From positions 264,863 through 328,862 of the forward strand of contig BJHL01000002.1 in the NCBI GenBank assembly GCA_014192545.1: 64,000 bases of DNA. Reading direction: 5' to 3'. Positions 34,952 through 43,329 of the stretch are shown piece after piece. This stretch comes from Phycisphaerae bacterium. Lineage in GTDB: Bacteria; Planctomycetota; Phycisphaerae; Phycisphaerales; UBA1924. Position 1 is the first letter of the stretch. Every line of letters starts with the position of its first letter. The position numbers and the translations under genes were made by a program. The notes under the pieces are model-generated. The model saw nothing but the letters and a program-made list of their open reading frames with translations. It did no database searches and was not told the DNA's origin.

Positions 34952-36414
34952 GCCTTGACTCCATCAGTGTCAAGCAAGCCGAGTACGAGCTGTAGTTCTT
35001 CGACCGCGGCCTCCAGTTCGCTGATGGCATCGGTGGCGAGTTCGTCCGGCTCGGGTAAGTCGTCGGCGTCGTCGAGCGACTCATCCTTGAGCCATTTGAA
35101 ACCGTCGAGCTTGAAGTCTCGCTCCTTCACCTCGTCGATGTTGAACCGCTTCCAGCGGTTGCCGCCAAGCCAGCCCTTGTCGCCCGCGGGGCTGTCGCCC
35201 TCTTCGCGAGCCTTGCCTTGCTTGGGTCCGAAGCGGCCGTTGGGATCGACGCCATAGCACCGCTCAAACTCGGCGAAGTGCTCGCTGGTGAGCGGGCGGT
35301 CTTTTTTGGTGATGCCGGGGACGTTGGTGCGAGCGTCGTAGATCCACACGTGCTTGGTAGGCATGCCCTTCTGAAAGAAGACCACGTTGGCCTTTACGCC
35401 CTGGCAGTAGGGCGTGAACGTGCCGCGAGGAAGTCGGAGCACCGAGTGGAGGTTGCACTCTTCCGTGAGCACCTTGAACACTTCGCCCGCTTGGTCGGCA
35501 AAGAGACAGTTGTCGGGGAGGACCACGGCCGCCCGGCCGCCGGGCTTGAGCACGGTGAGAATGTGCTGAACGAAGTTGAGCTGCTTATTGCTGGTCTCAA
35601 CGGTGAAGTCGTCGCGATTGGGCGTCTGGCCCGCACCCTTAGTGCCGAAGGGCGGGTTGGTGAGGATCACGTCGTACTTGTCGTTCGGCGGAGGGTCGTA
35701 GATGGTGTCGCCCGACCCGATGTGCGGCGTGACGTTGTGGAGGAAAAGATTCATCAGGGCGAGACGGCGAGGCTGTGCCGTGAGGTCCTGGCCGACGTAC
35801 GTCTTGGACCGCACACGTTTGGCAAGTTCGCGGTCGATGGCGCCGCCCTTGGTTTGGTCCATCAGCCACTCGTAGGCGCAGACGAGAAAGCCACCCGTGC
35901 CGCACGCGGGGTCGGACACTGTGAAGTCCTTCGCGGCTCTCGGGTCGGGGCGAACGCACCGGCAGATCGACTGCATGAGTTTGCGGGGTGTGAAGTACTG
36001 ACCTGCACCCTTCTTGCCTTCGCTCGCGGCCTTCTCCAGCAAGTGCTCGTACGCCTCAGCTTTCACGTCAACACCAAGGCTGGTCCATTCCACTTCGTCA
36101 ATGAGGTTGATCACGGCCTTCAAATTCACCGGCTTTGTGAAGCGCGACTGTGCCCCCGCGTAGATTTCGGTGAGGATGCCGCCTGCCTTGCCGAGCTTTC
36201 GCAGCACCTCGATGTAGGTGTCGGTGAGCGTCTCGCCAGAGAGATCTCGCACGTCGGGCCAGCGGCAACCCTCGGGGAGTTCGACGGCCTTCTCGTCGGC
36301 CATCTTCAAGAAGAGCAGATACGTGATCTGCTCGATGTAGTCCATGTACCCGATGCCGTCGTGGCGGAGGGTGTGACAGAGGTGCCAGAGTTTGTCGCCG
36401 ACGGAACTGCTCAT
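34948..36414 (-). CDS. hsdM: type I restriction DNA methylase subunit
   Basis: A 488-residue N6-adenine methylase: motif I DPACGTGGFL (about residue 168), catalytic NPPFGTKG (about residue 250) and an N-terminal bundle (LWHLCHTLRHDGIGYMDYIEQITYLLFLKMADE), the usual HsdM layout. It modifies host DNA at the site chosen by HsdS. It overlaps HsdR by ATGA upstream and the JAB gene by ATGA downstream. The sequence is complete and within the family length. Confidence 0.97.
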   Translation of the reverse strand: MSSSVGDKLWHLCHTLRHDGIGYMDYIEQITYLLFLKMADEKAVELPEGCRWPDVRDLSGETLTDTYIEVLRKLGKAGGILTEIYAGAQSRFTKPVNLKAVINLIDEVEWTSLGVDVKAEAYEHLLEKAASEGKKGAGQYFTPRKLMQSICRCVRPDPRAAKDFTVSDPACGTGGFLVCAYEWLMDQTKGGAIDRELAKRVRSKTYVGQDLTAQPRRLALMNLFLHNVTPHIGSGDTIYDPPPNDKYDVILTNPPFGTKGAGQTPNRDDFTVETSNKQLNFVQHILTVLKPGGRAAVVLPDNCLFADQAGEVFKVLTEECNLHSVLRLPRGTFTPYCQGVKANVVFFQKGMPTKHVWIYDARTNVPGITKKDRPLTSEHFAEFERCYGVDPNGRFGPKQGKAREEGDSPAGDKGWLGGNRWKRFNIDEVKERDFKLDGFKWLKDESLDDADDLPEPDELATDAISELEAAVEELQLVLGLLDTDGVKA

Positions 36415-39107
36415 GCTGCGATCGCCTCGTTCAATGTGCTCAGGACCGTACGCAGTTTGCCGTCAAACGCACGGTCGGCCGCTCCCCAACCGCCTGCGTT
36501 GGCGAGGACCGGGATCACGTCGAAATCATCTTGCTCGATGGACAGGCTCTGCGTGAGGTGGTCTTTGATCCGGTCAAGCCATTGTTGCTGCTGCGGCGAG
36601 AGCGGCGACGGAAGCACGCCGGACAGTCGCTTGACCGCCCGCTCGACGCGCTCACGGGCGGTGAAGAGCGGTTGACCATCGTCCGCTGCGTGTTTGACCA
36701 TCGAGATGATGTCCACCAGCGCTTTGCGATAGCGGACATCGTGCGCTCGTTGAAGGTTTTCGACTGTGAATCGTTCGGGTGTGGCCGTGAGCTTGTCCCG
36801 GAGTTCTTGAAGAGCAGAAGTGGACCAGTCGCGGGGCTTTCTGAGCAGAATCTCAATCGCAGCCACCTTCGCCGGATTGTCGCGCACGAATCGCTCGAAC
36901 GCGGCGAGATAGTCCTCGGGCTTGTGCTCGTTGCCGAGTCCGTCGCGGATGAGCCACTCACTTGTCACCGTGTCGCGTTGTTCCTCGGCGACAATGAACG
37001 TCCTTGGAGCCCGCGGGTAGTTCTGGAGCAGGTCTTGAAACGCGGCATCTCGGAGCAACTTCATCGTCGCATTGAAATCGTCTCGGAGGGCCCCGGGGAG
37101 GCCGCTGGCAAACTTCGCCATGTCCCCTTCGGGGATGTACGCGGCGAAGAGATCGCGGGCCTGGCCCGACATCTCCTTGTCGATGCGGTGAAACCTCTTG
37201 ACCAAGACTCGTGTGGCGTAGTCGCGGTCGCGGTTCTGCCAAACGTCTTCAACCAGCTCGGGAATTGTTTTCCCAGCCGGAGTCGGAGCGTCCGCCGCGA
37301 AGTCGCTGGCGGTCTTGAAGTACTCGAAGAGTGTTCCGCCAAAGCAGTCGAAGACGGTGAAGTGCGACTTGTCGGGGTGATGGAACCCCTTGCGTGTGCC
37401 GCGACCGAGCATCTGCTCGAAGAGAATGCGGCTCTTGACGGGGCGGAGAAAGACGATGAACTCCAGGTCGGGGATGTCCACGCCGGTAGACATCAGGTCA
37501 ACAGACACAACAACGGCGGGGTTCGGTCGGTTGCGGAACTCCTTGATTCGCTGGAGTGGCCTATCCACGGTGCCCGTGATTTTGGCGACGAAGTCCTCGC
37601 CGCGGCCAAAGACTTCTCGGCACAGTTCGACGATGGACTGGGCATGGCTCGTAAACGGCTGGTCGTTTACGGCAAAGATCAGCGTCTTGGGGAAGCGGCC
37701 GTAAGTGCGCTCGTGTTCCTCGGCATACTTCTTGAGTTCCTCGATGACCTTCCGGTTGGAATCCGGCACCGTGATCTCGCGCTCGATGGAGGAGGCGTCG
37801 AACTGCCGCTCGGCTTCGAGCCTGTCGAGCCGCTTCTCGCCGGTCTTGGGGTCAATGTACTTGACAGCTTCGTTCTCGGTCAGAAAGACACCGTTGATGC
37901 GAACACCGGACTGGACCTTTACCGCGTCGTAGTCCACGAGAAAACCGTGCTGCACCGCCTGCCGGTAGCCGTACTCGAATATGGTGTCCTTGAAGTACGC
38001 GAGCGTGTGTGCGGCGGGAGTGGCTGTCAGTCCGATGCGGATCGCATCGAAATGCTCCAACGTATCCCGCCACACCGAGAGTTCCTGCGCCGTATATCCA
38101 CGATGACACTCGTCGGCAATGACGACATCGAACGCGTGGATCGGGACATCCAGCCCTTCTTCTGCATCGTCGTCGAAGGCCTCGTCGTTGGCAAAGCGGG
38201 CCACATCTCGACCGAACAGGTTCATGGCCATGCGCTGGACCGTGCAGACATAGACGAACGTGTGCTTGGGTTGCGGGTCCAGCAAGTGGTCCGCAGGCAA
38301 CGCTTGAGGATCAAACTTCTCCGTGTTGCCCTCGTCGTCAAGGTCGTCGCGGCGAAAGCGTTGACTGAAAAGCTGATACAGGTCGGTGAACTTCGTGGTG
38401 CCATCTGGGCGGAAAGCATTGAATGCCTGAACGGCCTGAGCCGCGAGAGCTCTTCGGTCCACGAGAAACAAAACACGACGCGCTACCCCGGACTTGAGCA
38501 AGCGGTAGATCTGGTTTACCGTCGTAAAGGTTTTTCCGGTTCCGGTGGCCATTGCCACGAGCATTTCTCTACGGCGTTCCGCAATCGATGCTTCTACTGC
38601 GATGTTGGCGTCCCTTTGGTAGGGACGCACCCTCGGATGATTGTTCGGTGCCGATCGCAAGTGTGCGAGCGTGGCTGAGAGATCGTGGGAAAGCCGCTCC
38701 CGAATGCCACCTGGCGTTGCGTAGTCAGCCACCTGCCGGCTGAGATTGAGTGGGTGACGGCAATCCCTGAAGAAGATCTCTGCCCCGTTGCTGGACCATA
38801 GGAATGGAACCCGAAGCCCCTCAAAGTTGAACGGGCTCGCGTCAACTCCTCTCGCGTACCGCTCTGCTTGGGAGAGCACATTCTGCGGGTCAATGTCGCG
38901 GCGTTTCGCTTCGAGGATTCCGACGATTTGCCCGTCCAGCACGAAGGCATAGTCCGCTGGCCCATGGGCTGTCTCCAGCTCGGTGACAACGTGATGAGAC
39001 AATCCGGAGGTCGACAAATCAGACCGGTAGGGCAGCAGTCGCCAGCCCAGCTCGATGAGCCGAGAGTCGATGCGGGTCTTTCGAGTTTGCCATTCAGATT
39101 CGGTCAG
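36411..39107 (-). CDS. hsdR: type I restriction endonuclease motor subunit
   Basis: An SF2 translocase with endonuclease. The nuclease core includes VGILEAKRRD; Walker A is MATGTGKTFT; DEAD-box-like IADECHRGYT; motif III GLTATPAAHT; further helicase motifs VSVDLMSTGVDIPDLEFIV and MLGRGTRKG. From a standard codon the gene starts at TTG 39017 and lacks the start of the nuclease domain. In the same frame upstream the sequence reads DLTESEWQTRKTRIDSRLI and then ELGWRLLPYRSDL, which is conserved-looking, and is open back to a TAG. GGGAGG lies four bases before a CTG at 39107, so I suggest CTG as the start (898 aa). It overlaps HsdM by ATGA. Confidence 0.93.
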   Translation of the reverse strand: MTESEWQTRKTRIDSRLIELGWRLLPYRSDLSTSGLSHHVVTELETAHGPADYAFVLDGQIVGILEAKRRDIDPQNVLSQAERYARGVDASPFNFEGLRVPFLWSSNGAEIFFRDCRHPLNLSRQVADYATPGGIRERLSHDLSATLAHLRSAPNNHPRVRPYQRDANIAVEASIAERRREMLVAMATGTGKTFTTVNQIYRLLKSGVARRVLFLVDRRALAAQAVQAFNAFRPDGTTKFTDLYQLFSQRFRRDDLDDEGNTEKFDPQALPADHLLDPQPKHTFVYVCTVQRMAMNLFGRDVARFANDEAFDDDAEEGLDVPIHAFDVVIADECHRGYTAQELSVWRDTLEHFDAIRIGLTATPAAHTLAYFKDTIFEYGYRQAVQHGFLVDYDAVKVQSGVRINGVFLTENEAVKYIDPKTGEKRLDRLEAERQFDASSIEREITVPDSNRKVIEELKKYAEEHERTYGRFPKTLIFAVNDQPFTSHAQSIVELCREVFGRGEDFVAKITGTVDRPLQRIKEFRNRPNPAVVVSVDLMSTGVDIPDLEFIVFLRPVKSRILFEQMLGRGTRKGFHHPDKSHFTVFDCFGGTLFEYFKTASDFAADAPTPAGKTIPELVEDVWQNRDRDYATRVLVKRFHRIDKEMSGQARDLFAAYIPEGDMAKFASGLPGALRDDFNATMKLLRDAAFQDLLQNYPRAPRTFIVAEEQRDTVTSEWLIRDGLGNEHKPEDYLAAFERFVRDNPAKVAAIEILLRKPRDWSTSALQELRDKLTATPERFTVENLQRAHDVRYRKALVDIISMVKHAADDGQPLFTARERVERAVKRLSGVLPSPLSPQQQQWLDRIKDHLTQSLSIEQDDFDVIPVLANAGGWGAADRAFDGKLRTVLSTLNEAIAA

Positions 39108-39180
39108 GTCGCCTCCCTATCGTGGGACGAACAAGCCAGATCGTATCTGATTCAGGGTGCCGAGGGATGCAGGCTTAAAG

Positions 39181-39205
39181 GAAAGAGAAGGACCGGTGGC
39201 GGTCC
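39181..39205 (-). terminator. possible terminator of the DUF932 gene
   Basis: A six-base stem (GGACCG/CGGTCC) with a GTGG loop, followed on the - strand by TTCTCTTTC. It lies 16 bases past the DUF932 stop. The T-run is interrupted, so confidence is moderate. Confidence 0.4.
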
Positions 39206-39221
39206 AATCTCCTTGGGAAGA

Positions 39222-40262
39222 CTACGTCATCATGGCGAGCAGGGGCCCAGCGCTGGCATCGATCTCGATACGGTCCCCGGCATTGGTGCATTTGCCGCCA
39301 ATCCGGGTGATCGCGTCCACCAGCGAAAAGATGGTGAACCGACCCTGACGCCGTGCGAGTTCGAGTGCCTCCTTGGCCAAGGCCTTGCCGACGCCGTGCT
39401 TGGCGAGGGACTTGAGCACCTCTTCCTCGTCATGACCAAGCGATGTGTTCATCGCCTTCTTGATCACCTCGACGAAGCGGTCGCGGCGTTCGTCTCGCCG
39501 TTCAACGAGCCGGTTGATGAGAACCCGGATCTCGCGGAGTGCGTCGCGCACGTTCGCGGTGTGCTTGCGGCTGAAGTCGATGACCTCGACCGCGTCCCAG
39601 ACGATGTGGTTGCGGCACACGGCCTGGAACCAGAACGTCTGGATACCCACCGACCGCTTGCCCACCTCCGAGTTCCAGAGGAAGAACCCCGGCGCGAACG
39701 CCTCGCCGTTGATCTCCGTCCATCCGGTCGGGTCGATCAGGAAGCAGAACATGTCCTGCTCGCCCCGATAGAGTCCGGTCCCGCCCTTGGACTCGCCGCT
39801 ACCAGCCTGCTGCGGGGGCTGGAAGTCCGTGGCGAACTCGCGCACGATCGAGAGCAACTCGATGTCGTGCAGGCGGGTGTAGCTGGCGCCGTGAACGGAG
39901 CGGACAAGGTCGTCCGCCGCGTACACCTGCAACGGCTTGGTGCCCCTCGGCAGCGTCTCGGCGAACACCGAAGACGCCGTCGGACCGGAGAGCCGGTTGA
40001 CGGTGTCGCGGTTGACGCCCGCGAGGCCACAGAGTTGGCCGAAGCTCCAACTGTTGAGGCGGAACGTCCGGTCTTCGCCGATGCGGAGGGCGAACCTCCC
40101 GCCGTCGGCGAACGCTTCGAAGTCGTCGGGCATCTCCCACAGGTCGCGTGAACGTTCCTGCTGGGCCTGGCAGTTCTGCCACAAGTCGTCGAGGGTCGCG
40201 AAACTCTCGTCAGGCGTGCGGCGGAACAGCTCATTGCTGGCACGGGTAAGTGCCTGTTTCAT
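39222..40262 (-). CDS. DUF932 protein of plasmids and ICEs
   Basis: A 346-residue protein with the DUF932 pattern: LWQNCQAQQERSRDLWEMP, LNSWSFGQLCGLAGVNRDTVNRLS, then GFFLWNSEVGKRSVGIQTFWFQAVCRNHIVWDAVEVIDFSRKHT and a helical C-terminal half. The family is widespread on plasmids, phages and integrative elements, with unknown function. ATG 40262 starts the gene. It lies upstream of the restriction operon on the same strand, with 114 bases between, and is divergent from the kinase gene. Confidence 0.93.
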   Translation of the reverse strand: MKQALTRASNELFRRTPDESFATLDDLWQNCQAQQERSRDLWEMPDDFEAFADGGRFALRIGEDRTFRLNSWSFGQLCGLAGVNRDTVNRLSGPTASSVFAETLPRGTKPLQVYAADDLVRSVHGASYTRLHDIELLSIVREFATDFQPPQQAGSGESKGGTGLYRGEQDMFCFLIDPTGWTEINGEAFAPGFFLWNSEVGKRSVGIQTFWFQAVCRNHIVWDAVEVIDFSRKHTANVRDALREIRVLINRLVERRDERRDRFVEVIKKAMNTSLGHDEEEVLKSLAKHGVGKALAKEALELARRQGRFTIFSLVDAITRIGGKCTNAGDRIEIDASAGPLLAMMT

Positions 40263-40410
40263 CGTGAACTCCTTTCAAAACGGGGGTTTGGAAACCTTGA
40301 AAAACCGTGAATGCCACCGGTCCTCAAGGAGTTGTGACGGCCCCTGCCCAATGTGTGCTGTTTGCGAATGTGTCCTCGCACCCACCCGGTGCCATTGCCG
40401 TAGAATCGGC

Positions 40411-41394
40411 ATGGCCATTCCAACCGAGGGGACCCCTGCAACGAACTCGACCGGAACACCAAGGCGTTTCTCGCTAAAAAGGTGGACTGGAATCTCCTCC
40501 GAAACCGGTCGCTGGTACGACTACGTCCAGAAGCTCGGAGCTGGAGGGAATGGAGTGGCTTTCTTGGCGATGTGCACAACACCGAAAGAGTCCAAGGGCG
40601 AGCTCGTGGCGATCAAAGTGTTTGATTGCTGGACGAAGCCGGAGCGTCACCAAGCGTTTTTAGAGGAGATCGCGTTCCTCCAAGCCTGTCCCTTTCATCC
40701 TGCGATTCTGCGCGTCTTTGATAAGGGCAGCTACAAGGGATACAGCACTAATAATCAAAACGCGCCTTTTGTAGTAATGGAGTATCTGCCTCAAACGCTT
40801 CGCGGTGCAATGCGCGAAGGGCGACTTTCGTTGGTGACCAAAGTGAGCTACGCCATTCAGTTACTATCGGCACTCGTATTTCTTGATAGTCGGAATCCCA
40901 AAGCGGTGCATAGGGACATCAAGCCCGAAAACATCCTGATCAAAGGCGGAGCGTGCGTGTTAGGAAATTTCGGTTTGCTCAAGCGGATCAGCGACTTAGG
41001 CGCTCGAGATCTAAACGATATGGAATCATTGAAGGCTAGTCTTGGTCACGGAATGCCCGCACGTTACCGCACGCCAGACCTCGTGGACTATCTGAATGGG
41101 GGCCCAATGCCTACTCCGAAGTCCGATGTCTTCCAGCTTGGCCTCGTTCTGACAGAGCTGTTTACAGGAAGAAACCCGCACAAGGCCTATTCGGACATAC
41201 GAAATCCGGTAGAGCTAGAACCTTTGCGTCAGATTCCTGGTTCCCACGGTGGGAGCGTGGAGGCTCTATTGCGACGCATGTTGGAGATGGACATCTCGAA
41301 ACGTGATGACGCGGGAAAGATAATCGACGGCTGGGAAGGGGTTTTTCGCGACGTCGTCGACTCCGCCATGGCATTAGAAGGACGAGCGTTCTGA
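40411..41394 (+). CDS. Ser/Thr protein kinase-like protein with NFG
   Basis: A 327-residue kinase-fold protein. The Gly loop LGAGGNGVAFLA, ATP-anchor Lys in LVAIKVFD, the Glu in the C-helix region, the catalytic loop HRDIKPENILI (about residue 166) and APE-like region AR(Y)RTPDLVDY are present. The DFG motif, which binds the second metal, reads GNFGLLKR (about residue 185), so the Asp is replaced by Asn. This may cripple catalysis or mark a pseudokinase. ATG 40411 is the first supported start; the frame extends far upstream into the DUF932 gene. It lies divergent from DUF932 next to a defence block, and kinases serve as phage sensors in some defence islands; that role is inference. Confidence 0.87.
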   Translation: MAIPTEGTPATNSTGTPRRFSLKRWTGISSETGRWYDYVQKLGAGGNGVAFLAMCTTPKESKGELVAIKVFDCWTKPERHQAFLEEIAFLQACPFHPAILRVFDKGSYKGYSTNNQNAPFVVMEYLPQTLRGAMREGRLSLVTKVSYAIQLLSALVFLDSRNPKAVHRDIKPENILIKGGACVLGNFGLLKRISDLGARDLNDMESLKASLGHGMPARYRTPDLVDYLNGGPMPTPKSDVFQLGLVLTELFTGRNPHKAYSDIRNPVELEPLRQIPGSHGGSVEALLRRMLEMDISKRDDAGKIIDGWEGVFRDVVDSAMALEGRAF

Positions 41395-41415
41395 ACGCTC
41401 CATAGTTGTCAGATG

Positions 41416-42399
41416 TCAGACCGCGATTCGCTCGACGATGTTCCGGCTGACGCGAAGCTGCCGCCGGTCGTAGAGCCGCGTTGTTCTCGGGTCCGAGTGG
41501 CCGAGCAGGAACTGCACTTCGGCGGCATCCACGCCCTGTTCCAACAGATTCGTCGCGGTCCCCGCACGGAAGGAATGGCAACAGAGTTCACGGGCGGGGA
41601 GACCGGACGCGAGCATCCTTCGCTTGACCATGCGGAGCATGTCGTTGGCCGACATGCCCCGCTGGGATAAGCGGCCGGAGTGTCCCGCCGCGGTCGCGAA
41701 CAACGGGGCGTCGGGATCATGCCCCACAGTCTCGGCGAGGTATCGGTCGAGCATGCCTTCCAGGTCATGCCGCACCGGAATCACCCGCTGCTTGTCACCT
41801 TTCTCGTCGAACCGCAGGTACCGCTGACGGCCGTCGCTGAAGTAGTCACGCCGTGAGAGATTCGCGACCGCACCAACCCTCGCGGCGGTGAAGACGAGCG
41901 TGGCAATGATCGTTCGGTCACGGATGCCGATGGGCCGCGACAGGTCGATGGAGTCGAGCAAGGCCCGGGCTTGGCGAGCGTCGATCGCGGGGGTCTTGCC
42001 CTCCGCTACGGAGTGCCGCGGCCCACGAACGGAGAGGGCAGGGTTGAGCAGAATGGCATGCCGCTGAACGCAGTAGTCAAGGAATAGCCGGATGGCGGCG
42101 AGGTGGAGCTTGCGTGTCGGCTTCGACGCGGGGCGTGGCGTGCCACTGGCTCCGATGCACTGCATCCCACGGATGTAGTCGGAGACCACACGCGGCGGGA
42201 TCTCCTGGAGTGACAAGCCGAGCTGGTCGGCGTGTTTCAGAAACCGGTGAACCGCGTGGGCGTACGCACGGGCAGTGTGCCCGCTGTTGATACCGGCAAA
42301 GAACTCCTCGTACGCAAACCGGGCGTTGGGGCCAGCGTCGCTCACGGTCACCGGGACTGCGTCGCGTGAAGGGATCAGTGCTAGGGTCGGGTCAACCAC
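41416..42399 (-). CDS. tyrosine recombinase, XerC/D-like
   Basis: A 327-residue tyrosine recombinase of compact XerC/D type: core-binding region (FAYEEFFAGINSGHTARAYAHAVHRFLKHADQLGL), catalytic Arg in TAARVGAVANL, the HSFR box CCHSFRAGTATNLLEQG, LGHSDPRTTRLYDRR with the His, the second Arg and the nucleophilic Tyr. It is 21 bases from the kinase stop and convergent to it. GTG 42399 has GGAGG three bases upstream. It may resolve multimers of the plasmid-like part of the element or insert a smaller unit. Confidence 0.95.
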   Translation of the reverse strand: MVDPTLALIPSRDAVPVTVSDAGPNARFAYEEFFAGINSGHTARAYAHAVHRFLKHADQLGLSLQEIPPRVVSDYIRGMQCIGASGTPRPASKPTRKLHLAAIRLFLDYCVQRHAILLNPALSVRGPRHSVAEGKTPAIDARQARALLDSIDLSRPIGIRDRTIIATLVFTAARVGAVANLSRRDYFSDGRQRYLRFDEKGDKQRVIPVRHDLEGMLDRYLAETVGHDPDAPLFATAAGHSGRLSQRGMSANDMLRMVKRRMLASGLPARELCCHSFRAGTATNLLEQGVDAAEVQFLLGHSDPRTTRLYDRRQLRVSRNIVERIAV

Positions 42400-42426
42400 G
42401 CGCCTCCACGAGCGTTGCTGTGTTCA

Positions 42427-43023
42427 TCATCGATCCTTGGCTCGGGGCGGCTTTGCTCGCGCAGAATCAGAACCCGGCTTGGGCGGTCGGGGTGCTTTCA
42501 CGAGTGCTCCTCCCGACTCATCTGGTTCATCACCGAGGCTGATGCGGACTTGGATCAGGGCGAGAAACTCGACGTCCACCACGCTCCACCACGCTCCACG
42601 CTGCTTGGGCGTGCCTTCGCCCCGGAGCACTTTCAGTATTCGCTCGTACTGCAAACGCTCGTGAGTACCCGGCCTTGTCTTGGCGTGGAGTCGTTCGATG
42701 GCCTTGATGGGGTATTTGCGCCGCAATCGCTGGACTTCCTCATCGCTGATCTCGTCCTGCACGGGCGTCCTCGAAGCGGCCTGGCGTGCCTCCGCGGCTT
42801 GCTCGCGGATCGATTCACGAAACCCCAGCGTGCGTGTCGGAGGCAAATCTGTCGTGGGCGGAGCATCGGGACCGGGTGAGTTGGCCGAGCTATCAAGGTC
42901 TTGCCGAACCAAGTGCCTGAAGTACTCGGAGATGTTCCCGAAGAATCTCGCCTTGATCCGTTCCATGACGAGGCGCTGCATCTCGGCGGGCATGGAAACG
43001 CTGATGGTGACGATGTCGGCCAT
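42427..43023 (-). CDS. ribbon-helix-helix DNA-binding protein
   Basis: A 198-residue protein. The N-terminus is a ribbon-helix-helix unit (ADIVTISVSMPAEMQRLVMERIKARFFGNISEYFRHLVRQDL), as in CopG or antitoxin regulators. The next ~100 residues are charged and helical, and the tail is Pro- and Lys-rich. ATG 43023 has AGGAGG a few bases upstream. It lies upstream of the recombinase on the same strand. It probably binds operators on the element. Confidence 0.85.
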   Translation of the reverse strand: MADIVTISVSMPAEMQRLVMERIKARFFGNISEYFRHLVRQDLDSSANSPGPDAPPTTDLPPTRTLGFRESIREQAAEARQAASRTPVQDEISDEEVQRLRRKYPIKAIERLHAKTRPGTHERLQYERILKVLRGEGTPKQRGAWWSVVDVEFLALIQVRISLGDEPDESGGALVKAPRPPKPGSDSARAKPPRAKDR

Positions 43024-43329
43024 GTCGGACCTCCTGGGGCTCAGTGTACACCAACCGGAACTGTTCACAACTATTCGTGACAGATCATGGCACGGTTCCA
43101 TCGTTCCGCAGTATCGGTTTACCCAGCGGGCCGGTCAGGAATGGGTGCTGCCTCGTGCCGGATAACGTCCTTTATCAGGCATGAAGCGGGCGTGTGGGGA
43201 TCGCCTCGGAGCGATCGATGTGGGTGCGGAATGTGTGCATCGTGTGCGCCGCCCGTCGTATGCCAAGGACCTTCCTTTGTGAGAACCTACGCGGCTCCCG
43301 AAGAATCGGCGGGCGGCACACCACGCTTG
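43024..43329. other. gap between the RHH gene and parB, weak small ORF
   Basis: A 72-codon open frame on the - strand (43175-43393) starts MQYAIPTKSQEARQAFEIAV and overlaps the last 64 bases of parB. It has no Shine-Dalgarno site and a short, Arg-rich product, so I do not count it as a gene. Nothing else is visible. Confidence 0.35.

Noticed and set aside
35218..38678. Very long + strand open frames under HsdM and HsdR
   Set aside because: They are shadows caused by G+C-rich codon use; both restriction subunits are certain from catalytic motifs on the other strand.
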